DNA from: Terriglobia bacterium
GTDB lineage: Bacteria > Acidobacteriota > Terriglobia > UBA7540
Assembly: GCA_020072925.1 (NCBI GenBank)
Contig: JAIQGA010000138.1
Span: 1-43,370 of the forward strand
Reading direction: 5' to 3'
Length of the DNA: 43,370 nt
A program made the translations under genes and the position numbers. The notes below the pieces were generated by a model. The model worked only from the letters and a program-made list of their open reading frames with translations. It was not told where the DNA came from and made no database searches. Of the stretch, positions 18,138 to 26,864 are shown in pieces (position 1 is the first letter of the stretch; every line of letters begins with the position of its first letter).

Positions 18138-19295
18138 TTCTCCGTCGAATCATCTCCAGCGCCACCTGTGAGGCCCAATGGCGGATGCGTTCGCGCGAGC
18201 CGGGAAAGCGGAACTCGCGAACCTGGGTCCCACGCTCGTCGGCGAGTGCGACAAACACCAGGCCCACGGGCTTCTCCGGGGACCCGCCGCTGGGCCCAGC
18301 GATACCGGTGATGCCGACACCGATGGAAGCTCCGGCGCGCGACCGAATGCCTTCGGCCAACGCCTGCGCGACGGGCTGTGAGACGGCGCCGTGCGCTTCC
18401 AGCATCGCCTGGGGAACTCCCGCGAGTTTGGTCTTCAGCTCATTGCTGTAGCACACCACCCCGCCCAGAAAAAAGCTCGAGCTGCCCGGCGTGCGGGTCA
18501 AGCGTTCGGCCAGAAGCCCGCCCGTGCAGCTCTCGGCAACAGCGGCCGTCTTCTGGCGCATGATCAGGTACATTCCCACCACTTCCTCGAGACTCTCGCC
18601 TTTATTAGAAAAAATGCGGTCGCCCAAGGTGAGCTCGATCTTGTCGCCCAGTTCCGCGAGCATGGCTTCCGCTTCCTGCTCGCTAGCTCCTCGCGCCCGC
18701 AGGTGGATCTCAATAGCGCCCGGCGTTGCCAGGAGGGTGGTGGTGGGATTGGAATACGGCCTGTAAATCGGCGCGATGCGCTGGTCCACTTCCGACTCCG
18801 CCATGGTCGCCACTTTAACATGGGCTGCACTTCGCGGGGCGGGCCGGGCAGAAGCAGGAGGATGTTGTCGTTGTGTTCGATCCAGATGCCCGGCGCCGTC
18901 CCGTTCTTGTTTTCGAGCCAATCGGCGCCTTCGGGGACCTGCGCCTGACGAAGATTGTTCTCAGGCATCGACCGGCCCCAGCGCGCGAAACGCTCCTGAA
19001 TGCGCTGCCGCACTTCGGGGATTTCGCGCAGTTGTCGCCCGAGGACTTCGGCCACCGTCTCGCGAGTGAGGTCGTCCTCGGTGGGCCCTAAGCCGCCCGT
19101 CACGATAATCAGGGGGGAGCGCGCGAGCGCGCTTCGCAGCACGGTGCTCAAGTCGCTGCGCTGGTCGCCAACAATGGTTTTGTAGCGCACCTCGATGCCG
19201 AATGTGTTGAGCTTCTCGGTGAGATACAGGGAATTGGTGTCAACGTTGAATGGGGTGAGGAGTTCCGACCCAACCGCGATGATTTCAGCGTCCAT
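18127..19295 (-). pseudogene. cinA: cinA (competence/damage-inducible protein), frameshifted
   Basis: The N-terminal frame from the ATG at 19295 gives MDAEIIAVGSELLTPFNVDT, TGGLGPTEDDLTRE and LLLPGPPREVQPML, the MoaB-like CinA domain. Near 18818 the sense moves to another frame: KVATMAESEVDQRIAPIY, then the PncC-type amidohydrolase domain with AESCTGGLLAERLTRTPGSS and GITGIAGPSGGSPEKPVG. Relatives have roughly 25 more residues between PPRE..PM and the VATM..ESEVDQR block, so an internal stretch of about 70-80 nt is also missing. The C-terminal half could be made alone as a PncC-like nicotinamide-nucleotide amidase from the ATG in VATM. Real mutation or assembly fault cannot be separated here. 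The stop lies in a heptamer repeat. Confidence 0.85.
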
Positions 19296-19433
19296 AATCG
19301 GTCCCGCTGGCGGCCAGTTCTGAGTTCTCGGCAAAAGTAGGAGGAAGCGGTGGCTGCCTCAGACTCGATGTGCCACGCCGCGCTTAGGAGGCAGCCGAAA
19401 CAGCATTAGGCCATGTCATTCTGAGCGCTTCGT

Positions 19434-19550
19434 TGTCATCCTGAGCGTAGCGAAGGATCTCGGCAGTTCGGTCAGTGTAAACTCCGCGAAGAATCCCTTC
19501 AGTTGCAGGATGAAGCAAATGCCGGGATCCTTCGGCGCCTCAGGATGACA
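19434..19550. repeat. Inverted-repeat element, copy 1 (TGTCATCCTGAG ends)
   Basis: Terminal inverted repeats TGTCATCCTGAG (19434-19445) and CTCAGGATGACA (19539-19550), with a second inner pair CGAAGGATC / GATCCTTCG. A partial extra start precedes it at 19413. Other copies: 25408-25488 and 32705-32794. Non-coding and MITE-like. It occupies the cinA to TIG-NHL gap, where nothing else is seen. Confidence 0.88.
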
Positions 19551-19574
19551 GTTCCGAGGTTTTTCATCATGCTG

Positions 19575-20645
19575 CTACACAAGCAGCGGCTTGCCTTCGA
19601 TGCCGACCGGCAGTTCCGCCAAGGCGTTGTTGGTCGCTAGGATCATCGATCCCGGGCGGAGGAAGGCTACCCCCACGATGTTGTTCCCGGACACAAAGAG
19701 TTCCGCTCTGGCCTCCGGGGTCAAGCGCACGACGCCACGACGTCCGGCGAGGGACGCCGCCACGTAAAGGTTGTTCTCAATGTCGAATGCCAGGCCTTGG
19801 GGCCGCCCCAGCCCGCGATAAAATGAGCTGACTTCGCCTGCATGGGAAATGCGGATCACATGGTCGAAACTGGAGGTTGTGGGACCGGTGACATACAAGT
19901 AGCCGCCGGGTCCGAAGGCCAGATGATATGCCGCCACACTGGGCTCGAGCGTCGCGAAGACGAATATCTGCCGGTCGCGATTGATCTTGAAGATCGTTCC
20001 TGTGCGGTCTCCCACGTAAAGGTTCTGGTCCTGGTCGAACGCCAGGCCTGTGGCTACGCCCATGCCCTCGGCAAAAACCGAGCGCTGGCCGCTTGGCGTG
20101 ACTTGGTAAACCGTCCCCTCGGCGCGGCTCGAAACATAGAGTAGCCCGTCGCGGTCGAAGGCCAAGCCGGTGGGATTCATCAGATCGTTGAGGAAGGGAT
20201 GCAGGGTCCGCTTGCGATCGATCTTGAAGACCGAGACGGGAACCTTCTGGCCGCGGCTGCCACTGAAGGTTGTAAAGACGTTTCCGGCGGCATCGACGGC
20301 GGGATTCGCCACGGGGTGGAGATTCTCGCCGATCAGGCGTCCCACGGCGATGGCGGCGGGTGCGCTGATGGCACTGCCCGTATCCACGGTCAGGTTGCCA
20401 CTCGACACGCCCTCCGGCACCCGCACCACCAGGCGGTTCGGGGAACTCAACAACACACTGCCCGGCTGATCGCCGAACCGCACCAGGGGACGGGTGCGCC
20501 CATTCTCTGTGAAGCCGCTCCCTAGAATCGAGACCTCGCCGCCGGAAATCGCCGCCGCCGGCGCCACGCGCTCGATGTAAGGCTTCGGTGACTCTCCCTT
20601 GTTCATGGCTTGACCCGGCCTATCCGATTTCTTGAACAGGCTCAT
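19575..20645 (-). CDS. IPT/TIG-NHL beta-propeller protein
   Basis: A 356-aa protein. Residues about 20-105 form an IPT/TIG immunoglobulin-like domain (IERVAPAAAISGGEVSILGSGF). The rest is a six-bladed NHL/SMP-30-like propeller with repeated NPTGLAFDRDGLLYVSSRAEGTVYQV-like blades (split here: NPTGLAFDRDGLLYV, TGLAFDQDQNLYVGDRTGT, PQGLAFDIENNLYVAASL). No signal peptide or TM segment is visible, so it may be cytoplasmic despite an extracellular-looking fold. The ATG at 20645 overlaps the pgpA stop as ATGA, indicating translational coupling. I infer a scaffold or binding role; no catalytic motif is evident. Confidence 0.85.
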   Translation of the reverse strand: MSLFKKSDRPGQAMNKGESPKPYIERVAPAAAISGGEVSILGSGFTENGRTRPLVRFGDQPGSVLLSSPNRLVVRVPEGVSSGNLTVDTGSAISAPAAIAVGRLIGENLHPVANPAVDAAGNVFTTFSGSRGQKVPVSVFKIDRKRTLHPFLNDLMNPTGLAFDRDGLLYVSSRAEGTVYQVTPSGQRSVFAEGMGVATGLAFDQDQNLYVGDRTGTIFKINRDRQIFVFATLEPSVAAYHLAFGPGGYLYVTGPTTSSFDHVIRISHAGEVSSFYRGLGRPQGLAFDIENNLYVAASLAGRRGVVRLTPEARAELFVSGNNIVGVAFLRPGSMILATNNALAELPVGIEGKPLLV

Positions 20646-21124
20646 CGCAACACGAACCCCGCGACCACCATCACGACGAGGCCATAAATTCCCGCGATCC
20701 CATCATCCACCATAATACCCCAGCCGCCGCGAAGCCGCTCAGCGCGTCGCGCCGGAAACGGCTTGATGATGTCGAACGCGCGGAAGAGCAGGAAACCCGC
20801 CAGCAACCACATCCATGATGCGCGCGGCCGGGCCAGTAGCGTTACCATCTGGCCCACGACTTCGTCAATCACCACCTGCCCGGGATCGATCCGGCCGAAG
20901 AACTTCTCCGCTTCCCCTGCCGCCCAGACACCCGCTGCGAACAGCCCGGCGGCGATGATCCCGATGAGCGCCATCTGCCACGCCACCTGAAGTGGAAGGC
21001 GCTCCAGGCCCGCGACGATCAGCACGCCTACCGTCGATCCGGCGGTCCCCGGCGCGATGGGGAAATAACCCGCGCCCGCGCTGGTCGCGATCCACACCGC
21101 CAGCCCGCGGCGCGGTTCAGCCAC
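20642..21124 (-). CDS. pgpA: Phosphatidylglycerophosphatase A
   Basis: A membrane enzyme of about 160 aa that dephosphorylates phosphatidylglycerol phosphate. Motifs: [30 protein letters not shown] and [20 protein letters not shown], followed by [13 protein letters not shown]. All the acidic metal ligands expected of PgpA are present, with three to four TM helices. The start is uncertain: I prefer GTG at 21124, just after AAGGAGG; GTG at 21142 is the longer option. Either overlaps the yacG end, and its own stop overlaps the TIG-NHL start, so the block rimO-yacG-pgpA-TIG is tightly coupled. Confidence 0.92.
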   Translation of the reverse strand: MAEPRRGLAVWIATSAGAGYFPIAPGTAGSTVGVLIVAGLERLPLQVAWQMALIGIIAAGLFAAGVWAAGEAEKFFGRIDPGQVVIDEVVGQMVTLLARPRASWMWLLAGFLLFRAFDIIKPFPARRAERLRGGWGIMVDDGIAGIYGLVVMVVAGFVLR

Positions 21125-21314
21125 GTTCCTCCTTGGAGTCACGCGGCTTGGTCTCAGCGGCCTGATCCCGATCAGGGGCCTCGAAATGACTCGAAACCCG
21201 ATAGCGCTCCGACAACCAGTTATCCAGGTCGATCAACTTGCACCGCTCACTGCAAAAGGGCCGATTCGGATTGTCCCTCCAGGTTGTTTCCTTCCTGCAA
21301 ATCGGGCACCGCAT
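21117..21314 (-). CDS. yacG: DNA gyrase inhibitor/zinc protein YacG
   Basis: A 65-aa zinc-ribbon protein. The four Cys ligands are in CPIC and FCSERC, with the family block [22 protein letters not shown]. coli YacG binds GyrB and inhibits gyrase. The ATG is at 21314, nine bases after the rimO stop; the end overlaps pgpA. The C-terminal tail is acidic and unstructured. Length is normal. Confidence 0.93.
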   Translation of the reverse strand: MRCPICRKETTWRDNPNRPFCSERCKLIDLDNWLSERYRVSSHFEAPDRDQAAETKPRDSKEERG

Positions 21315-21323
21315 GATCGCGCC

Positions 21324-22751
21324 TCAAACCGACGCGCCAACCGCCGCCGGCTGAATCTGCACCAGGCGCGGACGCGACGGCGTCGTCGATGCCGGGAGAG
21401 CGCGCTCCGCAAAAACCCGTGCCTCCAGTCGCGCGACGAGGTCGTAATCTCCCGCGTCGGTGATGGTGGCCCAGCGGAATTCTCCGGGCTGCGGGTCGCT
21501 TCCCGCGAAATCGTTGATCAGCACGCGGCCGTCGATCTCCGGCGCCTGGGTTTCGAGGCGCCCTTCGAAGAGCAATTCGGTTTCGGATGACGGGCCTTCC
21601 ACGAGCACCGGAAACGTCTGGCCGATTTTCTGTTTCAGTTTGCGAGCTGAAATCCGGCGCTGAACCGCTAGGAGCTTGCGCTGCCGGCGGCGTGCCACGC
21701 TCGCCGCAACCTGCCCCGGCAAGGCATAACTTCCGCTCGATTCTTCGTTGGAATAAAGAAAGACGCCGAGGTGATCGAATTGCGCCGCTTCTACAAAATC
21801 CAGCAACGTCTTGAAATCCTCCTCCGTCTCTCCCGGAAAGCCCACGATGAACGAGGTGCGCAGCGCGGCGCTTGGGATCGCGGCGCGAATTTTTTCCAGC
21901 AGGCGCAGGAAGTGCGTCGCGCCCGAACCGCGCCGCATGAGTTTCAGGACGCGCCCGCTCGCGTGCTGGAGAGGAATATCGAAATACTTTGCGGCTTTGG
22001 GCGTTTCCGCCACCGCCGCGATGAGCGCATCGTTCAGGCGGTTGGGATAACAGTAAAGGAATCGCACCCAGACCAGCTCTGGAATTTTACCCAGCTCGCG
22101 AAGCAGCGTCGCAAGCCCGTCACTCAGGCCCAGGTCTTCGCCGTAGCTGGTGGTGTCCTGACCGATGAGGGTGATTTCCCGCACGCCCTGCCGCGCGAGG
22201 TTCTCCGCCTCGCGCACTACGGAGGCAAAACGCCGCGAGCGGAAACGCCCGCGCATCTGGGGAATTACGCAAAACGAACAGGGATGGTCGCAGCCTTCGG
22301 CAATCTTGAGATAAGCGGAATAGGCTGGCGTCGAGAGCACGCGCGGCGTGAATTCATGGTAAAGATAAGGCTCCGCTGCTTCGTCCGGAGTCCGCCGGCC
22401 GGCGGCTTCGCCGCAGGCTTCCACCACGCGTTCCAGTTCATTTGTTCCGATCACGAAATCGACTTCCGGAATTTCCTTTAGGATCTGGTCGCGGAAGCGC
22501 TCGACGAGGCAGCCGGCAACCACCAATTTCTTTGCCGAGCCAGATTTCTTGTATTCGGCCATTTCCAGGATGGTGTCGATGGACTCGCGCTTGGCGGGAT
22601 CAATAAAGGCGCACGTATTAACCACAATCACATCGGCCTGGGCGGCATCCGGCGTCAGCTCGTAGCCCTGCTCGGCCAGGACTCCCAGCATCACTTCGCT
22701 GTCCACCAGGTTCTTGGGACAGCCGAGACTGACCATTCCGACTTTAAGCAT
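21324..22751 (-). CDS. rimO: Ribosomal protein S12 methylthiotransferase RimO
   Basis: A 475-aa radical-SAM enzyme that methylthiolates Asp of ribosomal protein S12. The N-terminal UPF0004 domain shows GMVSLGCPKNLVDSEVMLG plus further Cys in VNTCAFIDPA and VVAGCL. The radical-SAM cluster is EGCDHPCSFCVIPQMRGRFRSR. A TRAM domain lies near residues 370-445. The start ATG at 22751 gives MLKVGMVSLGCP; the open frame extends further upstream but without family similarity. A C-terminal tail of about 30 residues (LPASTTPSRPRLVQIQ) exceeds the usual end. It is the first gene of the rimO-yacG-pgpA-TIG block. Confidence 0.96.
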   Translation of the reverse strand: MLKVGMVSLGCPKNLVDSEVMLGVLAEQGYELTPDAAQADVIVVNTCAFIDPAKRESIDTILEMAEYKKSGSAKKLVVAGCLVERFRDQILKEIPEVDFVIGTNELERVVEACGEAAGRRTPDEAAEPYLYHEFTPRVLSTPAYSAYLKIAEGCDHPCSFCVIPQMRGRFRSRRFASVVREAENLARQGVREITLIGQDTTSYGEDLGLSDGLATLLRELGKIPELVWVRFLYCYPNRLNDALIAAVAETPKAAKYFDIPLQHASGRVLKLMRRGSGATHFLRLLEKIRAAIPSAALRTSFIVGFPGETEEDFKTLLDFVEAAQFDHLGVFLYSNEESSGSYALPGQVAASVARRRQRKLLAVQRRISARKLKQKIGQTFPVLVEGPSSETELLFEGRLETQAPEIDGRVLINDFAGSDPQPGEFRWATITDAGDYDLVARLEARVFAERALPASTTPSRPRLVQIQPAAVGASV

Positions 22752-22846
22752 AAGCTCTTTGGATTTTGCGTCGGACCCCGGAGTCAAACGCACCCGACCT
22801 GAAAATTTTACCATAAGTTTGCGGAGCGCGAGGGATGTGCATAGGG

Positions 22847-23989
22847 CTATTGTCCGGCGGTGGGCTTCCAAACGTGAACTGTTTTTTCGGTTGATGCCGC
22901 GATATATTCGCTGTTGGGCGAAAAAGCCGCGGTCAGGACTGGCGACTGGCAATCTTCAAGCGTCTGGATAAGCTTGCCGTCCTCGGCCGACCACACGCGC
23001 ACCGTTTTGTCTTCGCCGGCGGAGACTACCCACTTCCCATCGGGCGAAAACTCGGCCCAATGTACGGGCCCCTGATGGCCGACCAGAGTTTGGAGGAGCT
23101 TCCAATCCCCCGCGGAGAAGATGCGAACCTTTCCATCCTCGCACGTGGTCACAACCTTCTTGGCATCCCGGGAGAAAGCCAGACTCATGACCGTGCCCTG
23201 GTGCCCGCGCAAGGAGTCCACAAACTTGTGCTCCTTCATCAGCACTACGATCGGGTCCGGTGCCGAGCCCGATCCTACCTGCGCGAGGAGCAACCAGTGC
23301 CCGTCCGGAGAGAATTCGAAAAGGTTGGGTTGCTGAGTCAGCGCTGGGAGCTCGAACCGGCCTCCAGTCCCGTTGCGGGCGTTCCACAGGTCGAAGTCGC
23401 TGCCCTTGTTCATCCCCAGATATCCGATTTGCGGGAAGTAGAAGACCGGGCCGAATCCGCCTGACGCGCCCACGCCATCGACTCTGCCCGAGAGCTTGTC
23501 CTCGTCGATATCCCAGTGGAAGGCGAGCAGCGGCGTCGGCCGCTCGGCTTTGCCCTTCACGCGAATCGTTCCTTGCCCCAGCAGGAAGAGCTGGTTGGAG
23601 GCGAGGAAATTGGCGGACTGCAAATCCAGATCGACGATATCGCCAAGGTGCGGTTTCAGCACCTTGCGCACCCCGGCTGAGCCCAGGTCCATCAGCACAA
23701 TCTTGTCTTCATTGACGACGGCCAGCGCGGAGCTATCGGGCGAGAACGCTCCCGCCGGGGAATACTTCAAGGCCAGATGGCCTTCCACGCGCCCGTGACT
23801 GACCCAGATGGGAGTGGTTTTCGGACCCTCGACGGTTTCGACTTGGGCAGGGAGGCGTGGGCTGGCGTAAAGGCACGCCAGCGCAGCAGCCAGGACCGCC
23901 CATGAAATCGGGGCGCGCGCGTTCTTGCGACTTCGAATGCTGGTTACGGCGTGACTTGCGGGGCAGGCCAGTTGGTGGTGGTTAGACAA
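22847..23989 (-). CDS. Exported WD40 beta-propeller protein
   Basis: A 380-aa protein. After a basic N terminus (RSRKNARAPI) comes a hydrophobic segment SWAVLAAALACLYASPRLPA, probably a signal peptide. The C-terminal half has clear WD40 blades, such as GHQGTVMSLAFSRDAKKVVT, GHQGPVHWAEFSPDGKWVV and SPVLTAAFSPNSEYIAAS, each ending in a VRIF/VRVW/VHVW strand. The N-terminal blades are divergent. The proposed start is TTG at 23989, overlapping the NUDIX stop by eight bases, with a G-rich stretch just before; no ATG is available. Function unknown; propellers of this type bind partners rather than catalyse. Confidence 0.82.
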   Translation of the reverse strand: MSNHHQLACPASHAVTSIRSRKNARAPISWAVLAAALACLYASPRLPAQVETVEGPKTTPIWVSHGRVEGHLALKYSPAGAFSPDSSALAVVNEDKIVLMDLGSAGVRKVLKPHLGDIVDLDLQSANFLASNQLFLLGQGTIRVKGKAERPTPLLAFHWDIDEDKLSGRVDGVGASGGFGPVFYFPQIGYLGMNKGSDFDLWNARNGTGGRFELPALTQQPNLFEFSPDGHWLLLAQVGSGSAPDPIVVLMKEHKFVDSLRGHQGTVMSLAFSRDAKKVVTTCEDGKVRIFSAGDWKLLQTLVGHQGPVHWAEFSPDGKWVVSAGEDKTVRVWSAEDGKLIQTLEDCQSPVLTAAFSPNSEYIAASTEKTVHVWKPTAGQ

Positions 23990-24386
23990 TTTCCCCCCGG
24001 GAAATGCGGTTCACGAGTTCGCGGTCGGCTTCGAGGAACCGATATTCATGGAGCCTGGCGCGCGGCGCCCAGGCGATCGCTTCAAACACCTGGTTCTGCG
24101 GCTCGCCGCGATAGTGCGTGACGGAGAAGAATACGACTTCCACGCAGCGATCGGGATAGCGGTGGCGGAGGCGGAAGACCTCCGCGCCAATCTCCGCGTC
24201 GACCGCCAGTTCCTCCGCGAGTTCGCGCCGCAATGACGCTTTCAGATCTTCTCCTTCCCGCACCTTACCGCCAGGAAACTCCCACTGCAAGCCATAAGCG
24301 TCCGAACGGTGACGCTGGCAAATCAGGACGCGGTCACCGTCCATTATGATGCCGGCGGTCACGAGAATGGGTTGTGTCTCTTTCAC
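23982..24386 (-). CDS. NUDIX hydrolase, MutT-like
   Basis: A 134-aa NUDIX enzyme. The NUDIX box is complete: GGKVREGEDLKASLRRELAE then EL, with the REL..EE catalytic glutamates. The N terminus (VTAGIIMDGDRVLICQRHRS) and QWEFPGG match MutT/8-oxo-dGTPase relatives, so cleaning oxidised nucleotides is likely but not proven. The start is GTG at 24386. It overlaps the downstream WD40 gene by eight bases. Upstream lies a 378-base gene-free stretch (24387-24764) full of nested repeats. Confidence 0.9.
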   Translation of the reverse strand: MKETQPILVTAGIIMDGDRVLICQRHRSDAYGLQWEFPGGKVREGEDLKASLRRELAEELAVDAEIGAEVFRLRHRYPDRCVEVVFFSVTHYRGEPQNQVFEAIAWAPRARLHEYRFLEADRELVNRISRGEIV

Positions 24387-24418
24387 AGGGTTTGTCGACC
24401 TTCGTCCGGCCCGCAGAG

Positions 24419-24708
24419 GAGCTATCAGCCGTCAGCTATCAGCTAAACTATAGGAAACGTCGAAAGTAAAGTTACATTTTCAGTTGGACAAATCAATGAC
24501 CCCTCACCCGGCCCGTGCGGGCCGCCCTCTCCCCAGGGGAGAGGGCTGTGATTGCAGGTGGCGGAAGCGATTCCAGCCCTCTCCAGGGGGAGAGGGTGGT
24601 CGCCGTAGGCGACCGGGTGAGGGGGCTCGTGACTTTTTCATGTTCGTCTAGATTAGAAAACCACTCTTGCTGACCGCTGATAGCTGACGGCTGAAAGCTG
24701 AAAGCTCC
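24419..24708. repeat. Heptamer inverted pair (GCTATCA / GCTGANN) enclosing another element
   Basis: Left arm 24421-24444 (GCTATCA, GCCGTCA, GCTATCA) pairs with 24675-24698 at about 22 of 24 positions; the right arm extends as GCTGACC, GCTGATA, GCTGACG, GCTGAAA, GCTGAAA. The loop of about 230 bases contains an unrelated palindromic element (24500-24624). Confidence 0.88.
24500..24624. repeat. Palindromic element with CCCCTCACCCGG ends
   Basis: Outer inverted ends CCCCTCACCCGG and CCGGGTGAGGGG, with inner stems CCCTCTCCCC / GGGGAGAGGG and GGCCCGTGCGGGCC. It is nested inside the heptamer inverted pair. Elements of this look occur in many bacterial phyla; no protein is encoded. Confidence 0.85.
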
Positions 24709-24740
24709 GTATTAACGTTCGCCATCTTGCCGTACAGAAC

Positions 24741-24772
24741 TGACCACGGACGACGGACCACGGACTAAAGCT
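24741..24772. repeat. Heptamer array, word CGGACNA
   Basis: Units CTGACCA, CGGACGA, CGGACCA, CGGACTA followed by the last codons of the GAF protein. The stop codon of that gene (24765-24767) falls in the last unit. Confidence 0.75.
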
Positions 24773-25214
24773 TTTGCGCAAGGATCTCCGCCACGCCTTC
24801 GAGCAGGATTCGATCCGCTTCGGTGAAGGCTGCGGGCGCGTCGCTGTCGATATCGATTTCGCCGAGCACGCTCCCACCGCGCGCGATGGGCACCACGATC
24901 TCCGATCGCGTCTCTAGGCTGCAGGCCAGATAGCGCGGGTCCGCGTTGACGTCGTCCACGATGACCGTCTGGCCGGTGGAGGCCGCGGCGCCGCAGATGC
25001 CCTTGTCGAGCGGAATGCGTGTGTGCGGCGTGGGTTTGCCGATGTAAGGGCCGAGAACCAGTTCGCCGTTTTCGAGCAAATACACGCCCACCCACTGATA
25101 GTGATCTCGCTCGCGCTTCAGCAACCCCACCGTCTCCGCCGTCAGAATCTGCCCATCATGGGCTGCGGCGGCAATACGCCGGACCGCATCGAGGATCGCC
25201 CAGGATTCCATCAT
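24765..25214 (-). CDS. GAF-domain protein, probable free-Met-(R)-sulfoxide reductase
   Basis: A 149-aa single GAF domain. The block GICGAAASTGQTVIVDDV, then YLACSLETRSEIVVPI matches the fRMsr family, where conserved Cys residues reduce free methionine-(R)-sulfoxide; here Cys is visible in ICGAAA and in YLACS. A third family Cys is not obvious, so a plain GAF sensor is an alternative. The ATG at 25214 (followed by a second ATG) is chosen because AGAGGAT lies five bases upstream; a GTG at 25271 extends the frame without similarity. It lies upstream of the repeat-filled gap before the NUDIX gene. Confidence 0.82.
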   Translation of the reverse strand: MMESWAILDAVRRIAAAAHDGQILTAETVGLLKRERDHYQWVGVYLLENGELVLGPYIGKPTPHTRIPLDKGICGAAASTGQTVIVDDVNADPRYLACSLETRSEIVVPIARGGSVLGEIDIDSDAPAAFTEADRILLEGVAEILAQKL

Positions 25215-25407
25215 TCTATCCTCTCGGTATTCGTCTGCTTCTTTGGCTCCTGCTCGCGCCAGCTTTTTCACTGATTGGCCGCAGCCTGCGGCGAAAGCTC
25301 TTCACGGGCATCGGCGCGGGCGCGAAAGATCCCCGGAACGATTCTACTGGAGCAGTGCAAAAGCGCCAAGTGCCCGTGTCAACGAGCGCAGGAAACGCCA
25401 ACAAGGT

Positions 25408-25488
25408 TGTCATCCTGAGCACCAGCGAAGGATCCCGGCGGTGCGGAAAAGGCAAATGCTGGGATGCTTCGCTGGGCTCAGCATGACA
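25408..25488. repeat. Inverted-repeat element, copy 2
   Basis: Ends TGTCATCCTGAG (25408-25419) and CTCAGCATGACA (25477-25488), shorter than copies 1 and 3. A second partial right end follows at 25502-25513. The rest of the 368-base gap 25215-25582 shows no gene. Confidence 0.85.
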
Positions 25489-25582
25489 AGTGGCGGCTGC
25501 GCTCAGCATGACAAGTCGGGCGGCGCCTGGCACGGCTGGCGAGGGGCCGACCGGCATAAAAGGTGGAGCTTCCAGGAACCTG

Positions 25583-26761
25583 TTACGGCACAGACCACAA
25601 CTTCGTCGTCGTGTCGCTGCTGGCGCTCGCCAGGGTCTTGCCATCCGGTGAGAAGGCGAGGCAATTCACCGGCGCAGAATGCAAGGGCAAAACCCATTCC
25701 AAATCGCCGGTCTGGAAATTCCAGAGACGCACGGTGTTTTCCCAGCCGGCGCTTGCCACGGTTTTCCCGTCCGGAGAAACCGCGACGGATTGCACAGGCA
25801 ACTTCCCGGTACGAATCGTCTGCTTCAAATCGCCGGTCGCGGGATCCCAGAACTTCAGCGTGCAATCCTCGCTGCCACTCACCAGAAACTTTCCGTCGCG
25901 GGTGAAGGCGAGGGAATCGGTGGTCACGCTCCCACGTCCCATGGTTTCTCGCATTTGGTCGGTTTGCACGTCCCAGAGGCGGATGTCGAAGCTGGCGCTG
26001 GCCAGGGTTTTGCCGTCGGGGGAAAACGCCACCGCGTTCACGCCGAAGAGATGGCCCTGCAAAGTCACCACAAGTCGTTGCGAGCCCACATCCCAAAGCT
26101 TGACCGTGCCATCCTTGCTACCGCTGGCGAGCATTTTCCCATCGGGAGAAAAGGCGAGCGAGATGACGGGCCGGGTGTGTCCGCTCAACGAGGCGGCCTT
26201 CTGCCACGTTGCGGTGTTCCATAGGATGACCTGGCCGCCATAGGTCCCAGCGGCGAGGAGTTTGCCATCCGGGGAGAAGGCGACGGCCTTCAGAGGCTTT
26301 CCGCCGGCCGCCAGCGTACGCGCGAGCTTACCTGTAAGTGGCTCCCACAGGTCCACGCTCCCACCGTCTCCGGCGGTGGCGAGCAGCGTGCCTTGGGGAG
26401 AGAACGCGACCGACCGAACTGGCTTGTCCCCTCCGGCCAGCGTGCGGATTCGTCCGGCATCTTCCAGAAGTTTGAGGCTGGCCTGGTATTGCGCGAACGC
26501 CTCGTCGTGATTGCCCATGCCCTCGAGCGCGACCCCCAGGCCGTTGTGCGCCTCGACGGAGTTGGCGTCGAGAACCAGCGCCGAGCGATACTCCTCGGCA
26601 GCTTGCGCGTAGGAGTGGCTTTTCAGCAGCGCCGCCGCCTGCTGCATGTCTCGCTGGAATAACGCCTCCTGGCCGAGAGTTCCCAGTGGAGCCAAACGAT
26701 GGGTCTGGGCCGCTGCCGGCAAGCTAGCCCACAGAATCAGGAATGCTCCCAATGCTTTCAC
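25583..26761 (-). CDS. Exported TPR-WD40 protein
   Basis: A 392-aa protein with signal peptide MKALGAFLILWASLPAAAQ. Residues about 35-95 contain two TPR-like helix pairs (YAQAAEEYRSALVLDANSVE, AHNGLGVALEGMGNHDEA). From about 105 to the end are seven regular WD40 blades with repeated VAFSPDGKLLAAG and VKLWD patterns. One blade is slightly short (SFDIRLWD). It is probably a periplasmic or surface propeller binding a partner. It is divergent from the sigma operon, about 100 bases away. A second, different propeller gene lies at 22847-23989. Confidence 0.88.
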   Translation of the reverse strand: MKALGAFLILWASLPAAAQTHRLAPLGTLGQEALFQRDMQQAAALLKSHSYAQAAEEYRSALVLDANSVEAHNGLGVALEGMGNHDEAFAQYQASLKLLEDAGRIRTLAGGDKPVRSVAFSPQGTLLATAGDGGSVDLWEPLTGKLARTLAAGGKPLKAVAFSPDGKLLAAGTYGGQVILWNTATWQKAASLSGHTRPVISLAFSPDGKMLASGSKDGTVKLWDVGSQRLVVTLQGHLFGVNAVAFSPDGKTLASASFDIRLWDVQTDQMRETMGRGSVTTDSLAFTRDGKFLVSGSEDCTLKFWDPATGDLKQTIRTGKLPVQSVAVSPDGKTVASAGWENTVRLWNFQTGDLEWVLPLHSAPVNCLAFSPDGKTLASASSDTTTKLWSVP

Positions 26762-26821
26762 ACGCTGAGTCTAGCACTTGCCGGGCAGTTCCGGGGCCGG
26801 GCTTTCAAGCCGAACTCCCCC

Positions 26822-26850
26822 GCAACTTTTTCCGCCACAAAGTGTTATAT
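26822..26850 (+). promoter_or_regulatory. Candidate ECF-type promoter
   Basis: GCAACTTTTT (26822-26831), a C-rich gap and GTTATATA (26843-26850), about 15 bases before the sigma start. The AAC motif with a downstream GTT at about 16 nt fits autoregulated ECF promoters, but this is by eye only. Confidence 0.35.
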
Positions 26851-26864
26851 AGAATGTGGCGACC

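Noticed and set aside
23982-24772. Small genes within the 24387-24764 gap
   Set aside because: All frames are short and cross palindromic repeats; no start with a Shine-Dalgarno and no family motif.
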